A stretch of DNA of 64,000 nucleotides, from positions 124,001-188,000 of the forward strand of contig NZ_JAERRG010000014.1 in the NCBI RefSeq assembly GCF_016741935.1, read 5' to 3'. The notes under the pieces are model-generated. The model was not told the origin of the DNA and did no database searches. It saw only the letters and a program-made list of their open reading frames with translations. Below are positions 33,720-43,239 of this stretch, in pieces. The translations under genes were made by a program, and so were the position numbers. The stretch is from Streptomyces endocoffeicus (GTDB lineage Bacteria; Actinomycetota; Actinomycetes; Streptomycetales; Streptomycetaceae). Within the stretch, counting starts at the first letter, position 1. Every line of letters begins with the position of its first letter.

Positions 33720-33751
33720 ATGCCCGGACAGCTCCCCAGCTGTCCGGGCAT
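33720..33751 (+). terminator. Perfect 14-bp hairpin after the methyltransferase relic
   Basis: ATGCCCGGACAGCT (33720-33733) pairs exactly with 33738-33751 around a CCCC loop. It ends transcription from the hydrolase side. Confidence 0.8.
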
Positions 33752-33836
33752 TCGTGCCGTCCGCCGCACCCCCGTCCCCACGGGGTTATATGGCCGGAAG
33801 TCCCCGGCCCGGGCCGCTCTCCCGGGCCCGGGGCGC

Positions 33837-34055
33837 TCAGCGCCCCAGCATTCCGGCCACGGACGACGCTTGTGTGACGACGGCTTCCCAGCCGCCGAAG
33901 GTGATGATCAGGAGGATGGCCATCGGCAGCACCATCGCCGCCGCGACCAGAGGGTGGCGGGTGCCGGTCTGCGGGCCGCCGAACGCGTCCACCGCCGCGC
34001 TCACGGACCTGCGACGACGTGTTCCGATGAGCGTGCGTCCAGCCGTGTCCGCCAT
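33837..34055 (-). CDS. Small single-span membrane protein
   Basis: A 72-residue protein: a basic N-terminus (TRRRRSVSAAVDAFGG), one hydrophobic helix (LVAAAMVLPMAILLIITFGG, about 36-55), and a short polar tail. Basic residues before the helix predict an inside N-terminus. Family unknown. Confidence 0.72.
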   Translation of the reverse strand: MADTAGRTLIGTRRRRSVSAAVDAFGGPQTGTRHPLVAAAMVLPMAILLIITFGGWEAVVTQASSVAGMLGR

Positions 34056-34341
34056 CGTCCCTCCTCCGTCACATCTGGGGGCGGCGAGCGTCTGACCTCG
34101 GGGGACGAGTGCTGCGCCCGCCGCTTGACCACAACATTAGGTGCGCGCCCCGGTCCTCGGCGTCATGCCTTCGTACCGATTGCCGGGCCTCCCGGAGGAT
34201 GACCCCGGGAGGCGTCGACTACTCCCCTGGGTGGAGATGCGCCCTCACGCCTTGGGGTCTTCCCGGAGGGGACCGCGGAAGAGATCCCTCCGGAGGCCCT
34301 CCGGAGCCGGCGGAGGGTGCCCCTCCGGGCGGGTGCGAGCC

Positions 34342-34578
34342 CTACTCTCCCTCTCCCTCCTCGCTCCGCTCCACCGGCTGCTCGACCAGGGCCAGGACCC
34401 GGTTGCCCATGAAGCGGGCCGTCCGCACAACGGACCCATTACGGGTGACTTCGCTCACTTCCACCACCCCCCGCCGGACCGCCGTCTCGACCCTCCGGCC
34501 CGCCCTGGTGGCCACCACTTCATACGTCCGCGTCGTGTCCCCCGCGTCCACGACTATCTCCACACGATCACCCTTCAC
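34342..34578 (-). CDS. Small conserved hypothetical protein
   Basis: A 78-residue protein from GTG 34578 (VKGDRVEIVVDAGDTTRTYEV), with AAGGGGG nine bases upstream. It is mostly beta-strand-like with alternating hydrophobics and an acidic end (VERSEEGEGE). I recall it as conserved in Streptomyces but cannot name a function. The longer frame to 34689 crosses a region with no similarity pattern. The interval 34056-34341 has only GC-rich inverted repeats around CCTCCGG. Confidence 0.72.
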   Translation of the reverse strand: MKGDRVEIVVDAGDTTRTYEVVATRAGRRVETAVRRGVVEVSEVTRNGSVVRTARFMGNRVLALVEQPVERSEEGEGE

Positions 34579-34850
34579 GGTCTCAATCCCCCTTCTGAGA
34601 CGGCCTTTTGAGATCACGCAGCAGCGGGCCCGAGCGCGGATTGCCACGATTCCGGCCCACTTCTCCAGGATCTCAGGCACCACTGACAATCCATCCGCCG
34701 ACGCATGCGCGGCCTCTCAGCGCGAGGGGCCGTCAATCCGTAAGCTGTGCACGTCAGACGGACGGCAACGGAACCACAGCGGCGAACCGGCGGCAGTTCG
34801 ACGGCAAACGGCAAGCAGACGGCAGCGGATGGGGCTCCCCACCAGGGGTT

Positions 34851-35014
34851 AGGGCCTGTCTGGAGTTGTGATCTGGATCAGGGAGCGGGGCGTGGTGCGT
34901 GCGATCGCAAGGCGCCGGAAGGCCCTCGTAGCGGAGCTACTAGGGCATTTCGGCAACGCCGCGAGCGTGCGTGCCACGCCCCGCGAGCCCAGATCACAAC
35001 TCCAGACAGGCCCT
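34851..35014. mobile_element. MITE-like palindromic element, 164 bp
   Basis: A perfect 26-bp terminal inverted repeat (34851-34876 with 34989-35014, beginning AGGGCCTGTCTGGAG) encloses a second palindromic core: GCGGGGCGTGG against CCACGCCCCGC, and CGTAGCGGAGCTAC in the middle. No ORF of transposase kind is inside. I recall related palindromes scattered through Streptomyces genomes. It ends just before the ribosome-binding site of the kinase gene. The interval 34579-34850 shows nothing else. Confidence 0.75.
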
Positions 35015-35052
35015 CAGGGAAGGGGCCTCCCCACCGGAGGTAGGGGACGGAC

Positions 35053-36411
35053 ATGGCGATGATGCGGCTCCGGCGCGAGGACCCGCGTGTCGTCGGCTCC
35101 TTCCGCCTCCACCGGCGGCTCGGCGCGGGCGGCATGGGGGTGGTCTACCTCGGCTCCGACCGGCGCGGACAGCGGGTGGCCCTGAAGGTGATCCGTCCGG
35201 ACCTCGCCGAGGACCGGGAGTTCCGGTCCCGGTTCGCCCGGGAGGTCTCCGCCGCCCGGCGGATCCGCGGCGGCTGTACGGCCCGGCTGGTGGCCGCCGA
35301 CCTGGAGGCCGACCGCCCCTGGTTCGCCACCCAGTACGTACCGGGCCCCTCCCTCCACGACAAGGTGAACGAGGAGGGCCCGCTGCCCGCCGCCCAGGTC
35401 GCGTCGATCGGGTCGGCGCTGGCGGAGGGGCTGTTGGCGGTCCATGAGGCCGGGGTCGTCCACCGCGACCTCAAACCCTCCAACATCCTGCTCTCCCCCA
35501 AGGGCCCGCGCATCATCGACTTCGGCATCGCCTGGGCGACCGGGGCCAGCACCCTCACCCACGTGGGCACGGCGGTCGGCTCGCCCGGCTTCCTCGCGCC
35601 CGAGCAGGTGCGGGGCGCGGCGGTGACCCCGGCGACCGACGTCTTCGCGCTGGGCGCCACGCTCGCGTACGCCTCGACGGCGGACTCTCCGTTCGGGCAC
35701 GGCAGTTCCGAGGTGATGCTGTACCGGGTGGTCCATGAGGAACCGCAGCTGCTGGGCGTCCCCGACGCGCTGGCGCCGCTGCTCCACGCCTGTCTGGCCA
35801 AGGACCCGGAGGACCGGCCGAGCACCCTGCAACTGTCGCTGCGGCTGAAGGAGATCGCCGCGCGCGAGGCGCACGGCCACGGTGCTGGTGCCGGTGCTGG
35901 TGCTGGTGCCGGTGTCGGGGGCTACGGCGGCGGGCCGGGCCGTCCCCCGGCGCGGCGCCCCGAGGCGTACGCCGACCAGCACACGGAGCGGCGCTCCGGC
36001 GGTACGCCCGCGCCGCGGAGCGGGCCCCCGTCCCAGCGGCCGGGAGCCAGTACAGGCGGCTCGGGTCGGCCCTCGGGGCGGAATACGCCCGCGCGCCCGG
36101 CGCAGCGCCGGGGTGGCCCGAGGCCACCCGCGCGTACGGGGCGCCCGGCCCAGACCGTGCGCACCTCGCCGAACGGACGCCGCCCCAGCGGGCCCAACCG
36201 TCGGTTGCTGCGGCAGCGGCTGACGGTGTTCGTCGTGGTGACGCTGCTGGTGGCGCTGGGGATCGCGGCGGCGCAGGGCTGCCAGGGGCCGGCGAACGGC
36301 CTGGGCGCGCCGTCGAAGCCGACGGCGACGGGGTCGGGGGCGGTCTCGTCGGCGGCACCGGGCTCGGTGGCGGCATCGGGCTCGGTGGCGGCCGAGCCTG
36401 ACGGTCGCTAG
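35053..36411 (+). CDS. Serine/threonine protein kinase, membrane-anchored
   Basis: A 452-residue Hanks-type kinase. The glycine loop is LGAGGMGVVYLG (23-34), lysine K45, catalytic loop HRDLKPSN (D139), DFG at 156-158, and GSPGFLAPEQV as the activation segment. After about 280 comes a Gly/Pro/Arg-rich linker containing six GA repeats (35880-35920), one transmembrane helix (about 393-410), then a short Ser/Ala-rich outer tail. Many Streptomyces kinases have an extracellular sensor; this tail is too short for one. The start ATG 35053 follows GGAGGTAGGGG. The C-terminus is an 18-bp in-frame repeat. Confidence 0.93.
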   Translation: MAMMRLRREDPRVVGSFRLHRRLGAGGMGVVYLGSDRRGQRVALKVIRPDLAEDREFRSRFAREVSAARRIRGGCTARLVAADLEADRPWFATQYVPGPSLHDKVNEEGPLPAAQVASIGSALAEGLLAVHEAGVVHRDLKPSNILLSPKGPRIIDFGIAWATGASTLTHVGTAVGSPGFLAPEQVRGAAVTPATDVFALGATLAYASTADSPFGHGSSEVMLYRVVHEEPQLLGVPDALAPLLHACLAKDPEDRPSTLQLSLRLKEIAAREAHGHGAGAGAGAGAGVGGYGGGPGRPPARRPEAYADQHTERRSGGTPAPRSGPPSQRPGASTGGSGRPSGRNTPARPAQRRGGPRPPARTGRPAQTVRTSPNGRRPSGPNRRLLRQRLTVFVVVTLLVALGIAAAQGCQGPANGLGAPSKPTATGSGAVSSAAPGSVAASGSVAAEPDGR

Positions 36412-36429
36412 TTGCGGAGTGTCCGACGG

Positions 36430-36735
36430 GGCTTGGCGCCTGCGGCGGGCTGTTCCCCTCCCCGCCCCTTCCCGAAACTGGGGCTCCGCCCCAGACCCCG
36501 CTCCTCAATCGCCGGAGGGGCTGGAAGGGGGCTCCGGCCCAGACCCTGCTCCTGTACCGATGCCGCGGGGAGGGGCGGGGAGGGGAGCGCCGAGATACGG
36601 CTCCGCCACGTGCGGGGCCTCCCCGCGTGCGGGGCCTCCCCGGGTGTGGGGCTCTGCTCCAGACCCCGGGGCCCACGGGCGGACCCCCTGGCCACGCGGC
36701 GGAGCCCCGCACCCCTGGTCATGCGGCGGAGCCCC
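36430..36735. repeat. Dispersed intergenic repeat, copy A, with further GC-rich repeats
   Basis: A 40-base block at 36434-36473 (starts TGGCGCCTGCGGCGG) recurs exactly at 55426-55465, and similarity continues through the CTGGGGCTCCGCCCCAG hairpin to about 36500, then a CAATCGCCGG-GGGCTGGAAGG segment. Further repeats of GGGGCCTCCCCG follow to about 36735. It lies between convergent genes and holds no coding frame. Confidence 0.85.
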
Positions 36736-36742
36736 GTAGCGG

Positions 36743-37561
36743 TCAGAGTCCCGGTCTGCCCGAGGTGACCGCGTAGAAGGCGACCGCCGCCGCCGCGCCC
36801 ACGTTGAGGGAGTCCACGCCGTGGGCCATGGGGATCCGGACCCACTCGTCCGCGGCCATCAGCGCCTGGGTGGAGAGCCCTTCGCCCTCCGCGCCCAGCA
36901 TCAGCGCGACCCGCTCCAGGCGGTGCGGGGCCGCGTCGTCGATGGTGGTGGCCTTCTCGTCGGGGGTCAGCGCGAGGATCTTGAAGCCCGCCTCCCGGAC
37001 CGCCTCCAGCCCGCGCGGCCAGCTCTCCAGGCGGGCGTACGGCACGGAGAAGACGGCGCCCATGGAGACCTTGACCGAGCGCCGGTAGAGGGGGTCGGCG
37101 CAGTCCGGGGAGAGGAGCACGGCGTCCATGCCGAGTGCCGCCGCGCTGCGGAAGATGGCGCCGGTGTTGGTGTGGTCGTTGACGGACTCCATGATGGCGA
37201 CGCGCCGCGCGTCCGCCAGGATCGTCTCCGCGTCCGGCAGCGGCTTGCGCTGCATGGAGGCGAGGGCGCCCCGGTGGACGTGGTAGCCCGTCACGCGTTC
37301 GGCCAGTTCGGGGCTGACGGCGTAGACGGGGGCGGGGACGTCCTCGATCACGTCCCGCATCACATCGACCCACTTGGACGACAGCAGCATCGAGCGCATC
37401 TCGTAACCGGCGACCCGGGCGCGCCGGATCACCTTCTCGCCCTCGGCGATGAACAGGCCCTCGGCCGGCTCTCGCTTGCGTCGTAGCTCCACATCGGTCA
37501 GACCCGTGTAGTCGCTCAGCCGCGGGTCGTCCGGATCATCGACGGTGATGAGATCAGCCAC
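36743..37561 (-). CDS. TrmH/SpoU family RNA 2'-O-methyltransferase
   Basis: A 272-residue RNA ribose methylase. The N-terminal substrate-binding part has AEGEKVIRRA; the SpoU knot has NDHTNTGAIFRSAAALG (about 125), LMLGAEGEGLS (about 228) and IPMAHGVDSLNVGAAAAVAFY at the end, the three conserved motifs that form the SAM site. It methylates tRNA or rRNA; the site cannot be told from sequence. The start is a GTG at 37561. Confidence 0.92.
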   Translation of the reverse strand: MADLITVDDPDDPRLSDYTGLTDVELRRKREPAEGLFIAEGEKVIRRARVAGYEMRSMLLSSKWVDVMRDVIEDVPAPVYAVSPELAERVTGYHVHRGALASMQRKPLPDAETILADARRVAIMESVNDHTNTGAIFRSAAALGMDAVLLSPDCADPLYRRSVKVSMGAVFSVPYARLESWPRGLEAVREAGFKILALTPDEKATTIDDAAPHRLERVALMLGAEGEGLSTQALMAADEWVRIPMAHGVDSLNVGAAAAVAFYAVTSGRPGL

Positions 37562-37655
37562 TTAAGTGATACTGCCTTGTCCTGGATGCGGTGCCAATGA
37601 GCCCGACGTGAATAAGTTACCGGCGGTTACGTCCGATGACGTACGTCCGGTGACA

Positions 37656-38876
37656 TCACCGGTGGTCACGGGCCGAGAGGGCGACCACCTCGCCGATCAC
37701 CACGACCGCCGGGGGCCGTACGCCCTCGGCCGCGACCGTCTCCCCGACGGTGGCGAGGGTCGCGTCCACCCGGCGCTGGGCCGCGGTGGTGCCCTCCTGG
37801 ACCACGGCGACGGGGGTGTCGGCGGCGCGGCCGTGGGCGACGAGGGTCGCGGCGATGGCGCCGATCTTCTCGACGGCCATGAGCAGCACCAGCGTGCCGC
37901 GCAGCCTCGCCAGCGCCGCCCAGTCCACCAGGGAGCTGGGGTCGTCGGGGGCGACATGGCCGCTGACCACCGTGAACTCATGCGCGACGCCCCGGTGGGT
38001 CACCGGGATCCCGGCCGCGCCCGGGACGCTGATGGAGCTGGAGATGCCGGGCACGACGGTGCACGGGATCCCGGCCTCGGCGAGCGCCTCCGCCTCCTCC
38101 ATGCCGCGCCCGAAGACGAAGGGGTCGCCGCCCTTGAGGCGGACCACCGACTTGCCCGCCTTGGCGTGCTCGATCAGCGCGTTGTTGATCGCCTCCTGGG
38201 CCATGAAGCGGCCGTACGGGATCTTCGCCGCGTCGATCACCTCGACATGCGGCGGCAGTTCATCGAGCAGATCGCGCGGGCCGAGGCGGTCGGCCACCAC
38301 CACGTCCGCCTCGGCGAGCAGACGGCGGCCGCGCACGGTGATCAGATCCGGATCGCCGGGTCCGCCGCCGACCAGCGCCACATGGGGGCCGCGGGTGCGG
38401 TGGCGGGGCGCGCCGAGCGTGCCGTCGCGCAACCCCTCCACCACGGCGTCCCGTACGGCGGCGGAGCGGCGCGGGTCCTGTCCGGTGAGGACGGCGACGG
38501 TGACGCCCTCGCTGCGTCCGGTGGCCGGGGTCCAGGCGGAGGCGGCCTCGGCGTCGTCGCTGCGCACGCACCAGACGCGGCGCGCCTCGGCCTCGGCGGA
38601 CGCGGCGGCGTTGGCCTCCGGGTCGTCGGTGGTGATCAGGACGTACCAGGCGCCCTCGAAGTCGCCCTCCTGGTAGCGGCGGCGCTCCCAGCGCACCTCC
38701 CCCGCCTCGGCCATGGCCTCGACGGAGGCCGTGGCGGACGGCGAGATCAGCAGGATGTCCGCACCGGCCGCTATCAGCGCGGGCAGCCGGCGCTGGGCGA
38801 CCTGACCCGCCCCGAGGACGACGACACGCCGCCCGGAAAGGCGCAGCCCGACCGGGTATGCGAAGTTTTCGGACAT
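37656..38876 (-). CDS. cobA: Uroporphyrinogen-III C-methyltransferase / precorrin-2 dehydrogenase fusion
   Basis: A 406-residue CysG-like fusion. Residues 1-150 are the Met8/SirC dehydrogenase part (VVVLGAGQVAQRRLPALIAAGAD, NAD loop). Residues 160-400 are the SAM-dependent methylase (GGGPGDPDLITVRGRRLL, VRLKGGDPFVFGRG). It makes precorrin-2 and oxidises it to sirohydrochlorin for siroheme and B12. CysG proteins are about 450 residues, so the middle part is a little short. It lies near the cobT and cobL genes, so B12 synthesis is the likely purpose. Confidence 0.9.
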   Translation of the reverse strand: MSENFAYPVGLRLSGRRVVVLGAGQVAQRRLPALIAAGADILLISPSATASVEAMAEAGEVRWERRRYQEGDFEGAWYVLITTDDPEANAAASAEAEARRVWCVRSDDAEAASAWTPATGRSEGVTVAVLTGQDPRRSAAVRDAVVEGLRDGTLGAPRHRTRGPHVALVGGGPGDPDLITVRGRRLLAEADVVVADRLGPRDLLDELPPHVEVIDAAKIPYGRFMAQEAINNALIEHAKAGKSVVRLKGGDPFVFGRGMEEAEALAEAGIPCTVVPGISSSISVPGAAGIPVTHRGVAHEFTVVSGHVAPDDPSSLVDWAALARLRGTLVLLMAVEKIGAIAATLVAHGRAADTPVAVVQEGTTAAQRRVDATLATVGETVAAEGVRPPAVVVIGEVVALSARDHR

Positions 38877-38983
38877 GGCGGTGCGGCTCTCCTCGTGCGA
38901 AGCAACGGCCGCTGCGGCGCTGGAGCGGCTGATCGACTGTGGGGCGGAGCCCCCGCCGACACCCTACGCGGCGGGGGCACGCA

Positions 38984-41900
38984 TCAGTTCTTCTCCGTGA
39001 CCCCCGCGGAGTCGAACGTGGCCACCTCGTGCATCGCCCGTGCGGCGCTCTGCACCACCGGGAGGGCGAGCAGCGCCCCGGTGCCCTCGCCGAGCCGCAG
39101 ATCCAGGTCGACCAGGGGGCGCAGGCCCAGCTTGTTCAGGGCCGCCACATGGCCCGGCTCGGCACTGCGGTGGCCCGCGATGCAGGCCGCCAGCACCTCG
39201 GGCGCGATGGCGCGGGCGACCAGCGCGGCGGCGCCCGCGCTCACCCCGTCCAGGATCACGGGCGTGCGCAGCGAGGCGCCGCCCAGCAGCAGCCCGGCGA
39301 TCGCGGCGTGCTCCAGACCGCCGATCGCCGACAGGACGCCGATGGGGTCGGCCGGATCGGGCTGGTGCAGTTCGAGCCCGCGCCGTACGACATCGATCTT
39401 GCGCGCGTGCATCTCGTCGTTGATGCCCGTGCCGCGCCCGGTCACCTCGGCCGGGTCGGCGCCGGTGTAGACGGAGACCAGGGCGGCCGACACGGTGGTG
39501 TTGGCGATCCCCATCTCCCCGGTGAGCAGCGCCTTGTTCCCGGCGGCCACCAGGTCGCGGGCGGTCTCGATGCCCACCTCGATGGCGCGCAGCACCTCCT
39601 CGCGGGTGAGCGCGGGGCCGACGGTGAAGTCTCCCGTGCCCGCCCGCACCTTGCGCGGCAGCAGCCCGGGGGTGCTGGGCAGATCGCTCGCCACCCCGAC
39701 GTCCACGATGCACACCTCGGCGCCCACCTGGCCGGCGAAGGCGTTGCAGACCGCGCCGCCGCCCAGGAAGTTGGCCACCATCTGGGTGGTGACCTCCTGC
39801 GGCCAGGCGGTGACCCCCTGGGCATGCACCCCGTGGTCGCCCGCGAAGATCGCGACGGCGGCGGGCTCCGGGATCGGCGGCGGGCACTGCCGGGACAGCC
39901 CGCTCAGCTGGGCGGAGATGATCTCCAGCATGCCGAGCGCGCCGGACGGCTTGGTCATCCGCTTCTGCCGCTCCCACGCCTCACCGAGCGCCTTGGCGTC
40001 CAGCGGGCGGATGCCCCGCAGGGTCTCCTGGAGCAGATTGTGCGGGTCCCCGCCGGGCAGGGTGCGGCGGCCGTACGCCTCCTCGTGGACGACCCAGGAC
40101 AGCGGGCGGCGCTTGGACCACCCGGCCTTCATCAGCTCCGGCTCCTCCGGGAACTCGTCGACGTATCCGACGCACAGATACGCCACGACCTCCAGATGCT
40201 CGGGCAGCCCGAGCTCCCGGACCATCTCGCGCTCGTCGAAGAAGCTGACCCAGCCGACGCCGAGGCCCTCGGCACGGGCGGCGAGCCAGAGGTTCTCCAC
40301 CGCGAGCGCGGAGGAGTACGGCGCCATCTGCGGCTGGGTGTGCCGGCCGAGGGTGTGGCGGCCGCCGCGGGTGGGGTCGGCGGTGACGACGATGTTGACC
40401 GGGGTCTCGAGGATGGCCTCGATCTTCAGTTCCTTGAACTGCTTGGCCCGGCCCTTGGGGAGGGACTTGGCGTACGCGTCCCGCTGGCGCACGGCCAGCT
40501 CGTGCATGGCCCGCCGGGTCTCCTCCGAGCGGATCACGACGAAGTCCCACGGCTGGGAGTGCCCCACGCTGGGCGCGGTGTGCGCGGCCTCGAGGACGCG
40601 CAGCAGCACTTCGTGCGGGATGGGATCGGGCCGGAAGCCGTTACGGATGTCCCGGCGCTCGCGCATCACTCGGTGGACGGCGGCGCGCTCGGCCTCGGCG
40701 TACCCCTCGGCGCGGGGGCCGATGGGGATGGGGACCGCCTCGGGCTCGAGTTCCGGCTCCGGCTCCGGCTCGGATTCCGATTTGGGGTTCGGCTCGGGGT
40801 CCGGCTCCGCGGCGGATTCGGGGGCCGTCTCGGGGTCCGATTCGGGCTCGGGCTCCGGCTCGGGGGCGACGGCCTCGGCGTCGATGGTTTCGGAGTCAGC
40901 GGCTTCGGAGCCAGCTTCGGGGGCGCCGGCGTCGGGCTCCGTGGCTTCGGGCTCGGCGGCTTCCGCGTCCGTGGTCTCCGGTTCGGCGGTCCCGGCCTCG
41001 GACTCGGTGGGCTCCATCGCGTTGGCCTCGGGCTCGGCGGCTTCCGGAGCGTCGGATTCCGGGGTACCGGCCTCCGGCTCCGTGGCGTCCTGCTCGGTGG
41101 CCCGGGTCTCGGACTCGGTGGCTACGGCTTCGGCTTCGGCTTCGGGGGCCGTTTCGGGGGCCACGGCCTCGGGGTCGGCGGGCTGGTCCTCCGCCCCTGC
41201 TTCGTCCATGGGCTCGGCGGCCTCCGTACCGGTCTCCGGCGCTGCCTCGGCGACCGCTTCCGCCTCCGGCTCGGCGGGCGTCGCCTCGGCCTCGGCCGTC
41301 TCGGGCGCCTCCGCCTCGGGCGCTTCGCTCGCGGCGGCCTCGGCGTCCGGGGTGTCCGGGGTGTCCGCCGCTTCGGCCTCGGGAGCCCGCTCCTCCGGTG
41401 GCGGCTCCTCAGCCATGGACTCGGCCACTGTCTCGGGGGTCTCCGCCTCAGCAGCGATCGGCTCGGACTCCGCCTCGGCCGCCGCCTGCTCAGGCGCCTC
41501 GGCCGCCGCCTGCGCCTCGGCGGGCTCCTCCGGCGTCGCGGCCTCGGCCTCCCGCGCGGCCTCCGCCCCAGCCGCCGCCTCAGCCTGCGGCTCGGCGGGC
41601 GCCTCCTGCTGGGGCGTCTCGGCGGCGGCCGGTTCCCCGGCGTCGGACGCCTCGGGCTGAGGCGTCGCGTCGGCCACTATCGAGTGACCCGGGTCCACGG
41701 CGGTCTCCTCCACCGTTTCGGCGGGCTGCTCCGGGAGTTGCTGAGCGGCCTCATCGGCGGGACCCTCGGCAGCGGGAGCGGGCGGCATCTCGATCGCGAT
41801 CGGCTCATGGGCCAGTTGCGCCGGGATCTCCGGCGCGGCCTCCGCGACCGGAGCCGGGACGGGCTGGGCCTCGGACAGTTCGGTGACGGGCTCGCTCTGG

Positions 41901-43222
41901 GCCTGGGCCGGGATGTCGACGACCTGCTCGTCGGCCACGGCCGCCTGCGGGGCGGGCTCCACGACGGGCGCCCCGGCCTGGGCCGGGATGGTCGCACCCG
42001 TCTGGTGCGGGTCCACGGCGGCCAGGTCCACGGCGGCCGGATCCACATACGTCTGGTCCATCGGGACCGGCTGCGCCTCCGGCGCGAACGCCTCGGGCTG
42101 GGCGAACTGCTCGGGAGCGGGCTCCGCTTCGGGCACCTCCGCGACCTGGGGCTCCTCGACCGGAACGCCCGTCTCCATGGGAACGACCTGCCGCACCGGC
42201 GGCGTGGAGTCCCACGCGTCCCCCGGCGGCGGGGCGTCGACGAGCTGCGAGAGGTCCGCGAGCTGGGGCCCGGGGAGCTGACCCGAGTCGTCGGGCTGCG
42301 GGGTGAAGTACTGCGGCCCGGCGGCGTACTGGGGCGCGGTGGAGTAGTCCGCCGCCAGCGGCTGCTCTTGCATGACGGGCTGCTGCTCGGGCATGACCGG
42401 CTGCGGCTCGGGAACGACGAACAGCTCAGGCGCGGCGAACGGCTGCTCAGGCATGACGAACTGCTCGGGCCCGGCGAACTGCTCAGGCCCGGCAAACTGC
42501 TCAGGCCCGGCGAACTGCTGCTCGGCCATCCCGCCCTGCTCGGGCGCCGGGACGCCGTGCTGCGCCCCCGCCCCGTACTCCGGCTGTGGCTCGGGCAGCA
42601 CCTCGGGCTGGGACGCGACCTGGTGCGGCACCTGCGGCTGCGGCTCGGGCGCGCCCTGCTGCTCCGGGGCCTCCGGGAAGGCCTGCTGCTCGGGCGCCGA
42701 CTGCGGCTGGGGCTCCGGATGGCGTACGGGCGCGGCGTGCCGACCCGCCGCCGGACCCCGGTCGGCGAGCGAACGCACCACGCCACTGGAGGTGTCGGGC
42801 ACCGGCGGGCCCATGTGGAGCGGCCGCCTGGCGGGGGCGGCGGGCGCCGCGTAAGCGGCCGGGGCGGGGGCCTGCTGCGGTACGGGCTGCTCCGCCACGG
42901 GCTGTGGCTCGGGCATCTGGGTCTCGGCGTACGCGGCGGGGTCGAGCACGCCCGCCTCGTACGCCCCGGTCTGGTACTGGGCCTGCTGCTCGCTCCAGGC
43001 GCCCTGGGCGCCGGGCATCAGCAGCAGGTCGTCCTCCTCGCCCACGTGTTCGGAGCCGTCGAGGAAGGTGTAGGCGGCGCCGGGAGGGACACCGGGCTGC
43101 GGCTGTTCGATGTAACCGGCGTCGGCAGGCGGGGCATGGACATCCGCCGGGTGCGGGTGTCCGAGTCGTCCGCCTGCGTTCTCCGGCAGTCCCTCGCCCG
43201 GGACCTGGCCGGTGTCGGTCAT
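38984..43222 (-). CDS. cobT: BluB-CobT fusion with an 840-residue disordered acidic N-terminus
   Basis: A 1412-residue protein of three parts. Residues 1 to about 840 are low-complexity Glu/Pro/Ala/Gln sequence with no fold, including GPEQFA repeats near 235-265 and EPEP runs near the end. Residues about 840-1050 are a BluB-type flavin destructase (MRERRDIRNGF, AAHTAPSVGHSQPWDFVV), which makes 5,6-dimethylbenzimidazole. Residues about 1055-1412 are CobT (MTKPSGALGMLE, GDHGVHAQGV, LGEGTGALLALP with the catalytic Glu), which joins that base to ribose phosphate. The fusion channels B12 lower-ligand synthesis. The ATG 43222 has GAGGGG five bases upstream. Confidence 0.9.
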   Translation of the reverse strand: MTDTGQVPGEGLPENAGGRLGHPHPADVHAPPADAGYIEQPQPGVPPGAAYTFLDGSEHVGEEDDLLLMPGAQGAWSEQQAQYQTGAYEAGVLDPAAYAETQMPEPQPVAEQPVPQQAPAPAAYAAPAAPARRPLHMGPPVPDTSSGVVRSLADRGPAAGRHAAPVRHPEPQPQSAPEQQAFPEAPEQQGAPEPQPQVPHQVASQPEVLPEPQPEYGAGAQHGVPAPEQGGMAEQQFAGPEQFAGPEQFAGPEQFVMPEQPFAAPELFVVPEPQPVMPEQQPVMQEQPLAADYSTAPQYAAGPQYFTPQPDDSGQLPGPQLADLSQLVDAPPPGDAWDSTPPVRQVVPMETGVPVEEPQVAEVPEAEPAPEQFAQPEAFAPEAQPVPMDQTYVDPAAVDLAAVDPHQTGATIPAQAGAPVVEPAPQAAVADEQVVDIPAQAQSEPVTELSEAQPVPAPVAEAAPEIPAQLAHEPIAIEMPPAPAAEGPADEAAQQLPEQPAETVEETAVDPGHSIVADATPQPEASDAGEPAAAETPQQEAPAEPQAEAAAGAEAAREAEAATPEEPAEAQAAAEAPEQAAAEAESEPIAAEAETPETVAESMAEEPPPEERAPEAEAADTPDTPDAEAAASEAPEAEAPETAEAEATPAEPEAEAVAEAAPETGTEAAEPMDEAGAEDQPADPEAVAPETAPEAEAEAVATESETRATEQDATEPEAGTPESDAPEAAEPEANAMEPTESEAGTAEPETTDAEAAEPEATEPDAGAPEAGSEAADSETIDAEAVAPEPEPEPESDPETAPESAAEPDPEPNPKSESEPEPEPELEPEAVPIPIGPRAEGYAEAERAAVHRVMRERRDIRNGFRPDPIPHEVLLRVLEAAHTAPSVGHSQPWDFVVIRSEETRRAMHELAVRQRDAYAKSLPKGRAKQFKELKIEAILETPVNIVVTADPTRGGRHTLGRHTQPQMAPYSSALAVENLWLAARAEGLGVGWVSFFDEREMVRELGLPEHLEVVAYLCVGYVDEFPEEPELMKAGWSKRRPLSWVVHEEAYGRRTLPGGDPHNLLQETLRGIRPLDAKALGEAWERQKRMTKPSGALGMLEIISAQLSGLSRQCPPPIPEPAAVAIFAGDHGVHAQGVTAWPQEVTTQMVANFLGGGAVCNAFAGQVGAEVCIVDVGVASDLPSTPGLLPRKVRAGTGDFTVGPALTREEVLRAIEVGIETARDLVAAGNKALLTGEMGIANTTVSAALVSVYTGADPAEVTGRGTGINDEMHARKIDVVRRGLELHQPDPADPIGVLSAIGGLEHAAIAGLLLGGASLRTPVILDGVSAGAAALVARAIAPEVLAACIAGHRSAEPGHVAALNKLGLRPLVDLDLRLGEGTGALLALPVVQSAARAMHEVATFDSAGVTEKN

Positions 43223-43239
43223 GCGTACCCCTCGCCCAT
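43219..43239 (-). CDS. Six-residue upstream ORF coupled to cobT
   Basis: ATG 43239 to TGA 43219, MGEGYA, with AAGGAG eight bases before its ATG; its stop overlaps the cobT ATG (ATGA). The interval 43240-43502 has no other gene and I see no cobalamin riboswitch. Confidence 0.4.
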   Translation of the reverse strand: MGEGYA

